Source: Reyranellaceae bacterium
GTDB lineage: Bacteria; Pseudomonadota; Alphaproteobacteria; Reyranellales; Reyranellaceae
Length of the DNA: 64,000 bases
Assembly: GCA_022844045.1 (NCBI GenBank)
Contig: JALHMM010000018.1
Location: 18,292 to 82,291 of the forward strand
Direction: 5' to 3'
Of the stretch, positions 1 through 8,829 are shown piece after piece. The notes below the pieces were generated by a model that worked only from the letters and a program-made list of their open reading frames with translations, was not told the origin of the DNA and did not search any database. The position numbers and the translations under genes are program-made. The first letter of the stretch is position 1, and each line of letters starts with the position of its first letter.

Positions 1-504
1 GAAGGCACTTTTCTCGCGACCGTCGCGGCGCGCGCACCGCGGCTCCAGTTGCTGCTTTTCGACCTACCCGCCGTTGCTGCCCGGGCCGAGGCTCGGTTCG
101 CAGCCTTGGGGCTTGTGGATAGGGCTGTCGCAGTTGGGGGTGATTTCCGTCGTGATCGGTTGCCGTCCGGCGCTGACATCGTGTCATTGATCCGGGTCCT
201 GCACGACCATGACGACCCGTCGGCGCTCCTCATTTTGCGCGCCATCCACGCCGCGCTGCCGCCTGGTGGAACGCTCCTGGTCGCCGAACCGATGTCCGCC
301 AGCAGAGGATCCGACCCAGTTGGCGACGCCTATTTTGCGTTCTACCTGATGGCCATGGGCAGCGGCCGTCCGCGTCAGCCGACCGAGATTTCGAACCTCC
401 TCGCGGCGGCGGGATTTCGCGACATCGAGTCTATGCGTACCCGTCAGCCGATGCTGACACGCCTCATTGTGGCCAGGCGGTCGACGGCGGTGGACAGGTG
501 TTAG
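1..504 (+). CDS. crtF: Hydroxyneurosporene O-methyltransferase, C-terminal part (5' end outside the window)
   Basis: Frame open from base 1 (EGTFLATVAARAPRLQLLLFDLPAV...); SAM-methyltransferase motifs (LRVLHDHDDPSALLILRAIHAALPPGGTLLVAEPM); directly upstream of bchC as in other purple bacteria. Confidence 0.8.
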   Translation, partial: EGTFLATVAARAPRLQLLLFDLPAVAARAEARFAALGLVDRAVAVGGDFRRDRLPSGADIVSLIRVLHDHDDPSALLILRAIHAALPPGGTLLVAEPMSASRGSDPVGDAYFAFYLMAMGSGRPRQPTEISNLLAAAGFRDIESMRTRQPMLTRLIVARRSTAVDRC

Positions 505-542
505 ATTTAGTTGACACTTTGGATAGTCAAGTTACGATGACA
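499..542. promoter_or_regulatory. Tandem PpsR/CrtJ-type sites upstream of bchC: TGT-N12-ACA (499-516) and AGT-N12-ACA (525-542)
   Basis: TGTTAGATTTAGTTGACA, 8-bp spacer, AGTCAAGTTACGATGACA; matches the TGT-N12-ACA consensus; the first site contains TTGACA and the second TACGAT, giving a possible -35/-10 pair. Confidence 0.7.
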
Positions 543-569
543 CTTCGATAGTCCAAAACCAGCTGCCCC

Positions 570-1514
570 ATGAAGACGCTCGCTGTAGTCGTCGAAAGGC
601 CCGAGCACCTCGTGCTCAGTCATCTGCCGTTGCCCCCGCCCGGTGACGGCGAGGTGGTGGTTGACATCGAATGGAGCGCCATCAGCACCGGTACCGAGAG
701 GCTTTTGTGGACCGGCCGCATGCCGTCGTTTCCGGGCATGGGCTACCCCTTGGTCCCCGGCTACGAGTCGGTCGGACGCATCACGTCGGCCGGTAGTCGC
801 CGACTGGACTCCCGCATCGGTGAACGCGTCTTTGTTCCCGGCGCACGCTGCTTCGGCGAGGTCCGCGGCCTGTTTGGCGGCGCTGCGGCGCGCGTGGTCG
901 TGCCATGCGAGAAAGCGGTGACGATCGATGAGAGCCTTGGCGAGCAGGGCGTGCTCATCGCGCTTGCCGCCACCGCTTATCACGTGACCGCCAAGGCGGG
1001 CAGCGCTCAACCGGACTTGATCGTCGGGCACGGGGTGCTGGGACGTCTGATGGCGCGGCTCGCTTTGGTGGCGGGTGCGCCGCCGCCGGTGGTCTGGGAG
1101 CGAAACCCGGAACGACGCCATGGTGCGGTCGGCTACAGCGTGGTCGATCCGGACACCGATCCGCGGCGCGACTATCGCGTCATCTGTGACGTCAGCGGCG
1201 ACGCGTCCGTGCTCGACGGTTTGTTCGCCCGGCTCGCGCCAGGCGGCGAGGTCGTCCTCGCCGGCTTCTACAGCGAGCGCCTGGGGTTCGACTTTCCGGG
1301 CGCTTTCATGCGCGAGGCCCGTATCCGCGTCGCCGCGGAATGGCAGCCGCCCGATCTGCACGCCGTCAAGACCCTGATCGAAACCGGCGCGCTGTCGCTC
1401 GATGGGCTGATCACGCATCGCAGCTCCGCGATGAAGGCGGACGCCGCTTATCGAACCGCGTTCGGCGACCCGGCGTGCCTCAAGATGATCCTCGATTGGA
1501 GGGACTGCGTATGA
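570..1514 (+). CDS. bchC: Bacteriochlorophyllide a dehydrogenase BchC
   Basis: Zn-dehydrogenase-like protein (MKTLAVVVERPEHLVLSHLPLPPPGDGEVVVDIEWSAISTGTERLLWTG), followed by bchXYZ. Confidence 0.93.
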   Translation: MKTLAVVVERPEHLVLSHLPLPPPGDGEVVVDIEWSAISTGTERLLWTGRMPSFPGMGYPLVPGYESVGRITSAGSRRLDSRIGERVFVPGARCFGEVRGLFGGAAARVVVPCEKAVTIDESLGEQGVLIALAATAYHVTAKAGSAQPDLIVGHGVLGRLMARLALVAGAPPPVVWERNPERRHGAVGYSVVDPDTDPRRDYRVICDVSGDASVLDGLFARLAPGGEVVLAGFYSERLGFDFPGAFMREARIRVAAEWQPPDLHAVKTLIETGALSLDGLITHRSSAMKADAAYRTAFGDPACLKMILDWRDCV

Positions 1515-2506
1515 ACGCCCAGCCGACCATCAATCTCCGGGATCATCTGAGAGCCGAGGCGTCGATAGAGCCCGACCCGGTTTCGACAGCGACGCCGACG
1601 CGCGAAACCCAGGTCATCGCGATCTACGGTAAGGGCGGCATCGGCAAGAGCTTCACGCTGGCCAACCTGTCATACATGATGGCGCAGCAGGGCAAGCGGG
1701 TTCTGCTGATCGGCTGCGATCCCAAGAGCGACACGACCTCCCTGCTGTTCGGCGGCCGTGCCTGCCCGACAATCATCGAGACCTCCTCCAAGAAGAAAGC
1801 CGCAGGCGAGGACGTCAAGATCGGTGATGTCTGCTTCAAGCGCGACGGTGTTTTCGCCATGGAGCTCGGGGGCCCCGAGGTCGGCCGCGGTTGCGGCGGT
1901 CGCGGGATCATCCATGGCTTCGAGCTGCTCGAGAAGCTCGGTTTTCATGAGTGGGGCTTTGACTATGTCCTGCTCGACTTCCTGGGCGACGTCGTGTGTG
2001 GCGGCTTCGGTCTGCCGATCGCGCGCGACATGTGCCAGAAGGTGATCGTCGTCGGCTCGAACGATCTCCAATCGCTTTATGTCGCCAACAACGTTTGCTC
2101 GGCCGTCGAGTATTTCCGCAAGCTCGGCGGCAACGTCGGCGTCGCCGGCATGGTGGTCAACAAGGACGACGGCAGCGGTGAAGCTCATGCCTTCGCAGAG
2201 CTGGCCGGGATCCCCGTCCTCGCGTCGGTTCCGGCGCATGACGATATCCGCCGCAAGAGCGCCAACTACGAGATCATCGGGCGCCCCGGAACGCAGTGGG
2301 CGCCGCTTTTTGAGGAGCTGGCGAAGAATGTCGCCGAAGCGCCGCCGATGCGGCCCAAGCCGCTGACCCAGGACGGTCTGCTCGATCTCTTCAAGGGCGA
2401 GGCTGTCGGCCGCAACGTGGTGCTGCAGCCCGCGACCGCGGAGGACATGTGCGGCGGCATAGTCATCGAGAAGCCGTCGCTTGAAGTCGTCTACGACACG
2501 GTGTGA
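1511..2506 (+). CDS. bchX: Chlorophyllide a reductase iron protein subunit BchX
   Basis: NifH-like P-loop [42 protein letters not shown] at 1511 overlaps bchC stop. Confidence 0.96.
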   Translation: MNAQPTINLRDHLRAEASIEPDPVSTATPTRETQVIAIYGKGGIGKSFTLANLSYMMAQQGKRVLLIGCDPKSDTTSLLFGGRACPTIIETSSKKKAAGEDVKIGDVCFKRDGVFAMELGGPEVGRGCGGRGIIHGFELLEKLGFHEWGFDYVLLDFLGDVVCGGFGLPIARDMCQKVIVVGSNDLQSLYVANNVCSAVEYFRKLGGNVGVAGMVVNKDDGSGEAHAFAELAGIPVLASVPAHDDIRRKSANYEIIGRPGTQWAPLFEELAKNVAEAPPMRPKPLTQDGLLDLFKGEAVGRNVVLQPATAEDMCGGIVIEKPSLEVVYDTV

Positions 2507-4092
2507 GCGACGCAGGAGGCAGTATCAACGTGGCCGCACATCCATCATCCCCTGGTACCGGCGTCGGCGCATCGCCCGCGACCGTCCACGACGGTGTGGC
2601 GAGCGCACGCGCCCTGCCGACGGATGGTGCAGGCTGCCATGCGGGCAAAGCCGAGATGCAGAACGCCGCGGCGGCCGCGGGCAAGAGCGAGACGCTGGCG
2701 AGGTATGCGGCGGACTATCCCACCGGCCCGCACGATCAGCCGCAAAGCATGTGCCCCGCGTTCGGCTCGCTGCGCGTCGGTCTGCGTATGCGCCGCACCG
2801 CGACCGTACTCTCCGGGTCAGCGTGCTGCGTCTACGGGCTGACGTTCACGTCCCACTTCTACGGCGCCCGCCGTTCGGTCGGGTACGTGCCGTTCAATTC
2901 CGAGACGCTGGTGACCGGCAAACTGTTCGAAGACATCCGCGACGCGGTCTTCAAGCTCGCCGATCCCGAGCTTTACGACACGATCGTCATCACCAACCTC
3001 TGTGTGCCAACGGCCTCGGGCGTGCCGCTGCAACTGCTGCCAAAGGTGATCAATGGGGTCCGGATCGTCGGTATCGACGTTCCGGGCTTCGGTGTTCCGA
3101 CGCATGCCGAAGCCAAGGACGTGCTGGCGGCCGCGATGCTCAAGTACGCCCGTGCGGAAGCCGAGCAGGGCCCGGTCCAGGCTCCGGCCTCCAGACGTTC
3201 CGACGTGCAGACGATCACACTGGTCGGCGAGATGTTCCCGGTGGATCCGATCGGCATCGGCATGATGCTCGAGCCGATGGGCCTCGCAGCCGGGCCGGTC
3301 GTGCCGACGCGCGAATGGCGTGAACTCTACGCCGCGCTGGATTGCGCCGCGGTCGCGGCGATCCATCCGCACTACACGGCGACGTTCCGCGAGTTCGAGT
3401 CGGCGGGTCGCAAGATCGTGGCATCGGCGCCTGTCGGCCTCGACGGCACGGCCACCTGGCTCGAAGGCGTCGGCGAGGCCTGCGGTACGTCGCGGCAGAA
3501 GATCGAGGCGGCGAAAAACGCTGTATTGCCGGCCATCCGTGGCGCTCTTGCCAAGATGCCTATCCGGTCTCGCATAACCCTGTCGGGCTACGAGGGCTCG
3601 GAGCTGCTTGTCGCGCGACTGCTGATCGAGAGCGGTGCGGATGTGCGCTACGTCGGCACGGCCTGCCCGCGCACGGCGCTGTCGGACGGCGATCGGCAAT
3701 GGCTCGAAGCGAAAGGTGCGCACGTGCAGTTTCGCGCCTCGTTGGAGCAGGACATCGCGGCGATGCTCGAATTCAAGCCCGACGTGGCGATCGGCACGAC
3801 GCCGGTCGTGCAGAAGGCGAAGGAGTTGGCGACGCCTGCTCTCTACTTCACCAACCTCATCTCGGCCCGGCCGTTGATGGGTCCGGCGGGCGCGGGCTCT
3901 CTGGCGCAGGTCGTCAACGCGGCCGTCGCCGGCAAGTCGCGAATGGACGAGATGAACGCCTTCTTCGCCGGAGTTGGAACCGACGCGACGGCGGGGATCT
4001 GGGAGGATCTGCCACGTGATCGGCCCGAGTTCCGGGCCCGCTTCCAGAAGCGGCTTCAGGCCGACAGGAAGAAGACCGAGGAGCCGGTGTGA
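2503..4092 (+). CDS. bchY: Chlorophyllide a reductase subunit Y
   Basis: NifDK-like protein between bchX and bchZ with overlapping start/stop. Confidence 0.95.
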   Translation: MSDAGGSINVAAHPSSPGTGVGASPATVHDGVASARALPTDGAGCHAGKAEMQNAAAAAGKSETLARYAADYPTGPHDQPQSMCPAFGSLRVGLRMRRTATVLSGSACCVYGLTFTSHFYGARRSVGYVPFNSETLVTGKLFEDIRDAVFKLADPELYDTIVITNLCVPTASGVPLQLLPKVINGVRIVGIDVPGFGVPTHAEAKDVLAAAMLKYARAEAEQGPVQAPASRRSDVQTITLVGEMFPVDPIGIGMMLEPMGLAAGPVVPTREWRELYAALDCAAVAAIHPHYTATFREFESAGRKIVASAPVGLDGTATWLEGVGEACGTSRQKIEAAKNAVLPAIRGALAKMPIRSRITLSGYEGSELLVARLLIESGADVRYVGTACPRTALSDGDRQWLEAKGAHVQFRASLEQDIAAMLEFKPDVAIGTTPVVQKAKELATPALYFTNLISARPLMGPAGAGSLAQVVNAAVAGKSRMDEMNAFFAGVGTDATAGIWEDLPRDRPEFRARFQKRLQADRKKTEEPV

Positions 4093-5543
4093 TGCTGATC
4101 CTCGACCATGACAGGGCTGGCGGATACTGGGGTGCCGTCTACGTGTTCACCGCGGTGAAGGGCCTGCAGGTGATCATCGACGGGCCAGTCGGCTGCGAGA
4201 ATCTGCCGGTCACCGCCGTTCTTCACTACACGGACGCCTTACCGCCGCATGAGCTGCCCATCGTGGTCACCGGCCTGTCCGAGGACGAGCTTGGCCAGCA
4301 CGGCACGGAGCAGGCGATGCGGCGGGCGCACAAGACGCTCGATCCGACTTTGCCGAGTGTCGTGGTCACGGGTTCGATCGCCGAGATGATTGGCGGCGGG
4401 GTCACGCCGGAAGGAACCGGAATCCAGCGATTCCTTCCGCGCACGATCGACGAGGATCAGTGGCAGAGCGCAAATCGCGCGATGTTCTGGTTGTGGAAGG
4501 AGTATGGCCCCAAGCGGGCGCCAAAGCTCAAGCCACGCGCGCCCGACAAGAAGCCCAAGGTCAATATCATCGGCCCGATATACGGGAACTTCAACACGTA
4601 CTCCGATCTCGCCGAGATACGCCGGCTCGTCGAGGGCATCGGCGCCGAAGTCAACATGGTGTTTCCCCTCGGGAGCCATCTGGCCGACGTCGTCCGCCTG
4701 GGCGATGCGGACGCGAACGTTTGCATGTATCGCGAGTTCGGCCGGATGCTTTGCGAGGCGATGGAACGGCCCTACCTGCAAGCGCCGATCGGCCTGCATT
4801 CGACCACCAAGTTCCTGCGCAAGCTGGGTGAAATCCTCGGGCTCGACCCCGAACCTTTCATAACGCGCGAGAAGCACACCACGATCAAGGCGGTGTGGGA
4901 CCTCTGGCGCTCCGTGACGCAGGACTTCTTCGGCACCGCGAGTTTCGCGATCGTCGCCAACGAGACTTATGCTCGTGGCGTGCGGCACTTCCTCGAGGAG
5001 GAGATGGGGCTGCCGTGCGCGTTCTCATTCGCCCGGCGGCCGGGCGTCAAGCCGGACAATGAGGCCGTAAGGCAAGCGATCCGCGAGAAGCCACCGCTGA
5101 TTCTGTTTGGCAGCTTCAACGAGCGGATGTATCTCGCCGAGTCCGGTGGGCGGGCGATGTTCATTCCCGCCTCCTTCCCCGGCGCGATCGTGCGGCGACA
5201 TACCGGCACGCCTTTCATGGGCTACGCCGGCGCCACTTACATCGTCCAGGAGGTTTGCAACGCGCTGTTCGATGCGCTGTTCAACATCCTTCCGCTCGCC
5301 AGTGCTCTCGACAAGGTAGAGGCGACTCCGGCGCGTCTCCACCGCGAGCTTCCTTGGGACGACGACGCCAAGCGCCGGCTCGATGAGATGCTCGAAGACC
5401 ATCCGGTTCTGGTTCGCATCTCGGCGGCCAAGCGGATGCGCGAAGCCGCGGAGCGAGAAGCACGCAAGGTCGGAGGGGATCGCGTCACCATGGCGTGTAT
5501 CGCCGCCGTGGGTTCCGGCCTGGCCGAAGGACGGGCAGCATGA
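4089..5543 (+). CDS. bchZ: Chlorophyllide a reductase subunit Z
   Basis: [68 protein letters not shown]; order bchXYZ-puf. Confidence 0.96.
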   Translation: MMLILDHDRAGGYWGAVYVFTAVKGLQVIIDGPVGCENLPVTAVLHYTDALPPHELPIVVTGLSEDELGQHGTEQAMRRAHKTLDPTLPSVVVTGSIAEMIGGGVTPEGTGIQRFLPRTIDEDQWQSANRAMFWLWKEYGPKRAPKLKPRAPDKKPKVNIIGPIYGNFNTYSDLAEIRRLVEGIGAEVNMVFPLGSHLADVVRLGDADANVCMYREFGRMLCEAMERPYLQAPIGLHSTTKFLRKLGEILGLDPEPFITREKHTTIKAVWDLWRSVTQDFFGTASFAIVANETYARGVRHFLEEEMGLPCAFSFARRPGVKPDNEAVRQAIREKPPLILFGSFNERMYLAESGGRAMFIPASFPGAIVRRHTGTPFMGYAGATYIVQEVCNALFDALFNILPLASALDKVEATPARLHRELPWDDDAKRRLDEMLEDHPVLVRISAAKRMREAAEREARKVGGDRVTMACIAAVGSGLAEGRAA

Positions 5544-5632
5544 CGACAGCCATCGAGATCCATTTGAGTACCCCAGCCGCGCGGGTCGGGTGCGGTAACG
5601 GCCTCAGGGCCAATCTCATGGAGAATGCATAG

Positions 5633-5863
5633 ATGGCAAATGTCGAAACGAGAGGTGGTTCCCTATCGGGACTCTCCGAGCGCGAAGCGAAGGAGTTCCA
5701 CGGGATTTTCATGAGTAGCTTCATCGGGTTCACGGCGATCGCGGTGGTTGCTCACATCCTCGCCTGGATGTGGCGCCCCTGGCTGCCGCCCGCAAAAGGC
5801 TACGGCTCACTGGTCGACGGCGCGACAACGACCGTCGCTTCAGTGCTCACCTACCTCCTATAG
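5633..5863 (+). CDS. pufB: Light-harvesting 1 beta subunit
   Basis: [40 protein letters not shown], classic LH1 beta with His ligand. Confidence 0.96.
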   Translation: MANVETRGGSLSGLSEREAKEFHGIFMSSFIGFTAIAVVAHILAWMWRPWLPPAKGYGSLVDGATTTVASVLTYLL

Positions 5864-5875
5864 AGGGAGGATCGC

Positions 5876-6052
5876 ATGTATCGACTCTGGCTTATGTTCG
5901 ATCCGCGACGCACGCTGATCGCACTGTTTACGTTCCTGTTCGGGTTGGCGCTGGTCATTCACTTCATCTTGCTCAGCACCGACCGCTTCAACTGGCTCGA
6001 AGGTTCACGCGCGACGCGTGCTCCGGCGGCCCAGGTGACGCCTACCAAGTAG
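5876..6052 (+). CDS. pufA: Light-harvesting 1 alpha subunit (58 aa, absent from the supplied ORF track)
   Basis: Hand translation [69 protein letters not shown] upstream; conserved W..FDPRR and H...STDRFNWL. Confidence 0.97.
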   Translation: MYRLWLMFDPRRTLIALFTFLFGLALVIHFILLSTDRFNWLEGSRATRAPAAQVTPTK

Positions 6053-6069
6053 GACTACACAACGACGAC

Positions 6070-6102
6070 GGGCGAGGCGCGGGCGCAGGCCCTGCCTCGT
6101 CC
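6070..6102 (+). promoter_or_regulatory. Intercistronic stem-loop between pufA and pufL (putative mRNA-stabilising/processing hairpin)
   Basis: GGGCGAGGC-gc-GGGC-gcag-GCCC-t-GCCTCGTCC: 9-bp stem (one G-U), small internal loop, 4-bp stem, tetraloop. Confidence 0.75.
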
Positions 6103-6161
6103 GCCTTCCCTGTCACTTCAAGGTGAGCGTGGTCGCGTGATCGCGCTCGGGGGAACCGGCC

Positions 6162-6986
6162 ATGGCGATGCTTAGCTTCGAACGGAAATACCGGGTCCGC
6201 GGCGGTACGTTGATCGGTGGTGACCTGTTCGACTTCTGGGTCGGACCGTTCTACGTCGGATTTTTCGGTGTCACGACGATTTTTTTCTCGTTCGTGGGCA
6301 TCGCACTGATCGCATGGGGTGCGGCGCTCGGCCCCACCTGGAACCCGTGGCAAATCAGCATTGATCCGCCCGATGTCAAGTATGGGCTGTCCCTGGCGCC
6401 TCTTCAGGAGGGCGGCCTGTGGCAGTTGATCACGATAGCCGCGATCGGGGCTTTTGTGTCGTGGGCACTTCGCGAGGTCGAGATCTGCCGAAAGCTGGGC
6501 ATCGGGCTGCATGTGCCCTTCGCTTTCGGTATGGCAATTTTCGCTTATGTTTCCTTGGTCGTTATTCGGCCGGTGATGCTGGGCGCCTGGGGGCACGGCT
6601 TCCCTTACGGTATCATCACCCATCTCGATTGGGTGTCGAACACCGGCTACCAGTATCTCAACTTTCACTACAATCCGGCGCACATGATCGCCGTGAGCTT
6701 CTTCTTCACGACGACGCTCGCCTTGGCGTTGCATGGTTCGCTGGTGCTGTCCGCCGTCAACCCGCCGAAGGGCGAAACGGTCAAGACGCCGGAGCACGAG
6801 AACACATTCTTCCGCGACACGATCGGTTATTCGATCGGAACCCTGGGCATCCATAGGCTCGGCCTGTTCCTCGCCCTCTCGGCCGGGTTCTGGAGCGCTG
6901 TCTGCATGATCATCAGCGGACCATTCTGGACCCTGGGCTGGCCCGAATGGTGGGACTGGTGGCTCAAGCTGCCAATCTGGTCTTAA
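6162..6986 (+). CDS. pufL: Photosynthetic reaction centre L subunit
   Basis: [36 protein letters not shown]... canonical PufL. Confidence 0.98.
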   Translation: MAMLSFERKYRVRGGTLIGGDLFDFWVGPFYVGFFGVTTIFFSFVGIALIAWGAALGPTWNPWQISIDPPDVKYGLSLAPLQEGGLWQLITIAAIGAFVSWALREVEICRKLGIGLHVPFAFGMAIFAYVSLVVIRPVMLGAWGHGFPYGIITHLDWVSNTGYQYLNFHYNPAHMIAVSFFFTTTLALALHGSLVLSAVNPPKGETVKTPEHENTFFRDTIGYSIGTLGIHRLGLFLALSAGFWSAVCMIISGPFWTLGWPEWWDWWLKLPIWS

Positions 6987-7001
6987 CGCGAGGAGATTCC
7001 G

Positions 7002-7922
7002 ATGGCCGAGTATCAGAACATCTTCACGCGCGCTCAGATCCGCGCTCCCGCGTATCCAGGCGTTCCCTTGCCGCAAGGCAACTCGGAACGTCGGGGAACG
7101 CCATACTTCGTGCACTGGATCGGTCGGCTTGGCGACGCGCAGATCGGTCCGATCTATCTCGGATGGACGGGCCTAGCCTCGCTGTTTTGCGGCTTCATCG
7201 CGATCGAGATCATCGGCCTCAACATGCTTGCGTCGGTGAACTGGGATCCTATCCAGTTCTTGCGGCAGTTCTTCTGGTTGACGCTCGATCCGCCGGCGCC
7301 GGAGCACGGCATCAGTATTCCGCCCCTGAAAGAGGGCGGATGGTGGTTGATGGCCGGCATGTTCCTGACGCTTTCGATCCTTCTGTGGTGGGTGCGCATG
7401 TATCGGCGTGCCCGCGCCTTGGGCATGGGCACGCACGTCGCCTGGGCTTTTGCATCGGCCATTTGGCTCTATCTCGTTCTAGGCTTCATCCGCCCCCTGT
7501 TGATGGGCAGTTGGAGTGAGGCTGTGCCGTTCGGCATATTCTCGCACCTCGACTGGACGGGTGCGTTTTCGATCAAGTACGGCAACTTGTTCTACAACCC
7601 GTTCCACATGCTTTCGATCGCGTTCCTTTACGGCGCCGCGCTTCTGTTCGCGATGCACGGCGCGACGATTCTGGCTGTCAGCCGGTTTGGTGGCGAGCGC
7701 GAGATCGAGCAGGTGGTCGATCGAGGGACCGCCGCCGAACGGGCGGCTCTGTTCTGGCGTTGGACCATGGGCTTCAACGCCACGATGGAATCCGTTCACC
7801 GCTGGGCTTGGTGGTTTGCGGTTCTCTGCCCCCTGACAGGAGGAATAGGCATTCTCCTGACAGGCACGGTCGTCGACAACTGGTACGAGTGGGGGATCCA
7901 GCACGGCTTGGCGCGGCGTTAG
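7002..7922 (+). CDS. pufM: Photosynthetic reaction centre M subunit
   Basis: [16 protein letters not shown]...[10 protein letters not shown]...[27 protein letters not shown]. Confidence 0.98.
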   Translation: MAEYQNIFTRAQIRAPAYPGVPLPQGNSERRGTPYFVHWIGRLGDAQIGPIYLGWTGLASLFCGFIAIEIIGLNMLASVNWDPIQFLRQFFWLTLDPPAPEHGISIPPLKEGGWWLMAGMFLTLSILLWWVRMYRRARALGMGTHVAWAFASAIWLYLVLGFIRPLLMGSWSEAVPFGIFSHLDWTGAFSIKYGNLFYNPFHMLSIAFLYGAALLFAMHGATILAVSRFGGEREIEQVVDRGTAAERAALFWRWTMGFNATMESVHRWAWWFAVLCPLTGGIGILLTGTVVDNWYEWGIQHGLARR

Positions 7923-8083
7923 TAGCGGGCGCCTGGAACGGTCGCCGATCGCGCGTGGTGATCGGGAAGACGCATACTCGAGGCGACGTTGGATCTGTCC
8001 GTTCTATCGGCGGCTGTCGGCATGTGTTGGCGTCAGTTGTGTCGTCTGGTACCGTCGAACGAGTTGGCATCTTGGCTCGACAC

Positions 8084-8791
8084 ATGACGGACAGTAGGCA
8101 ACGCCCCTTGGATGATTCGCCGCCGGATTCTGTCGGCACTGGCCCGACGATCGGGGCGGCGAGTCTTCTGGCCAAGCTGCGGGAGCGGACACGGGCGCTG
8201 CACGCCGAAGCCGAACGATCCGGGTTCGTCTCGGAACTCCTTCGAGGTCGAGGAAGTCGAGCCGGATATGCGATGCTTCTTCGAAATCTACTGCCCGCTT
8301 ATCAGGAACTTGAGCGGGGGTTGGATCGGCACGGAGCGTCGCCAGTCTTCGATCGTGTTCGGTGGTCGTCGTTGTACCGTTGCGCGGCCATTGAACGGGA
8401 TCTCTTGGCCCTGGCTGGTCCCGATTGGAGTCATTCTGTCGCCCTGCTGCCGTCGGGCAGGGACTACGCGACTGGCGTGGCGCAGGCCGCCGCCGACAAC
8501 GGGGAGAGGCTGATAGCGCATGCTTATACGCGCTATCTGGGTGATCTCAGCGGGGGGCAGATTCTAAAGCGACTTCTAGAGCGGTCGCTTGGGCTCGGGC
8601 CGGATGCACTGTCGTTCTATGAGTTTCCTGCCATCGCCGACATCGCGGTCTTCAAATCGGGCCTGCATGCGGCGATCGCGGCGGCGACGAGCGTTGTCGA
8701 TGTCGTAGCCGTCGTCGAAGAAGCGGCGATGGCGTTCCGTCTGAACATCGAGCTTTCCAGGGCGATACATTTGGCCGGCATCGCGCGCTGA
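8084..8791 (+). CDS. hmuO: Biliverdin-producing heme oxygenase
   Basis: LRERTRALHAEAERSGFVSELLRG..., AYTRYLGDLSGGQIL motif; ATG 8084 in frame with the 7760..8791 ORF; next to a bacteriophytochrome. Confidence 0.88.
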   Translation: MTDSRQRPLDDSPPDSVGTGPTIGAASLLAKLRERTRALHAEAERSGFVSELLRGRGSRAGYAMLLRNLLPAYQELERGLDRHGASPVFDRVRWSSLYRCAAIERDLLALAGPDWSHSVALLPSGRDYATGVAQAAADNGERLIAHAYTRYLGDLSGGQILKRLLERSLGLGPDALSFYEFPAIADIAVFKSGLHAAIAAATSVVDVVAVVEEAAMAFRLNIELSRAIHLAGIAR

Positions 8792-8803
8792 AGCGGCGGA
8801 CCC

Positions 8804-8829
8804 GACGTCAAAGCCCTTTCTTTGACGTC
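8804..8829. terminator. Inverted repeat at the convergent hmuO/bphP junction, candidate bidirectional terminator
   Basis: GACGTCAAAG-ccctt t-CTTTGACGTC: perfect 10-bp arms, 6-nt loop, spanning the bphP stop codon; no clear T-tract beyond the stem. Confidence 0.55.

Noticed and set aside
507-1418. 303-aa minus-strand ORF opposite bchC
   Set aside because: Antisense to a clear bchC; composition (R/H/D/A-rich) is typical of shadow ORFs in high-GC DNA.
7923-8083. Possible PpsR site or pufC remnant upstream of heme oxygenase
   Set aside because: No TGT-N12-ACA match found and no CxxCH-containing frame in the gap.
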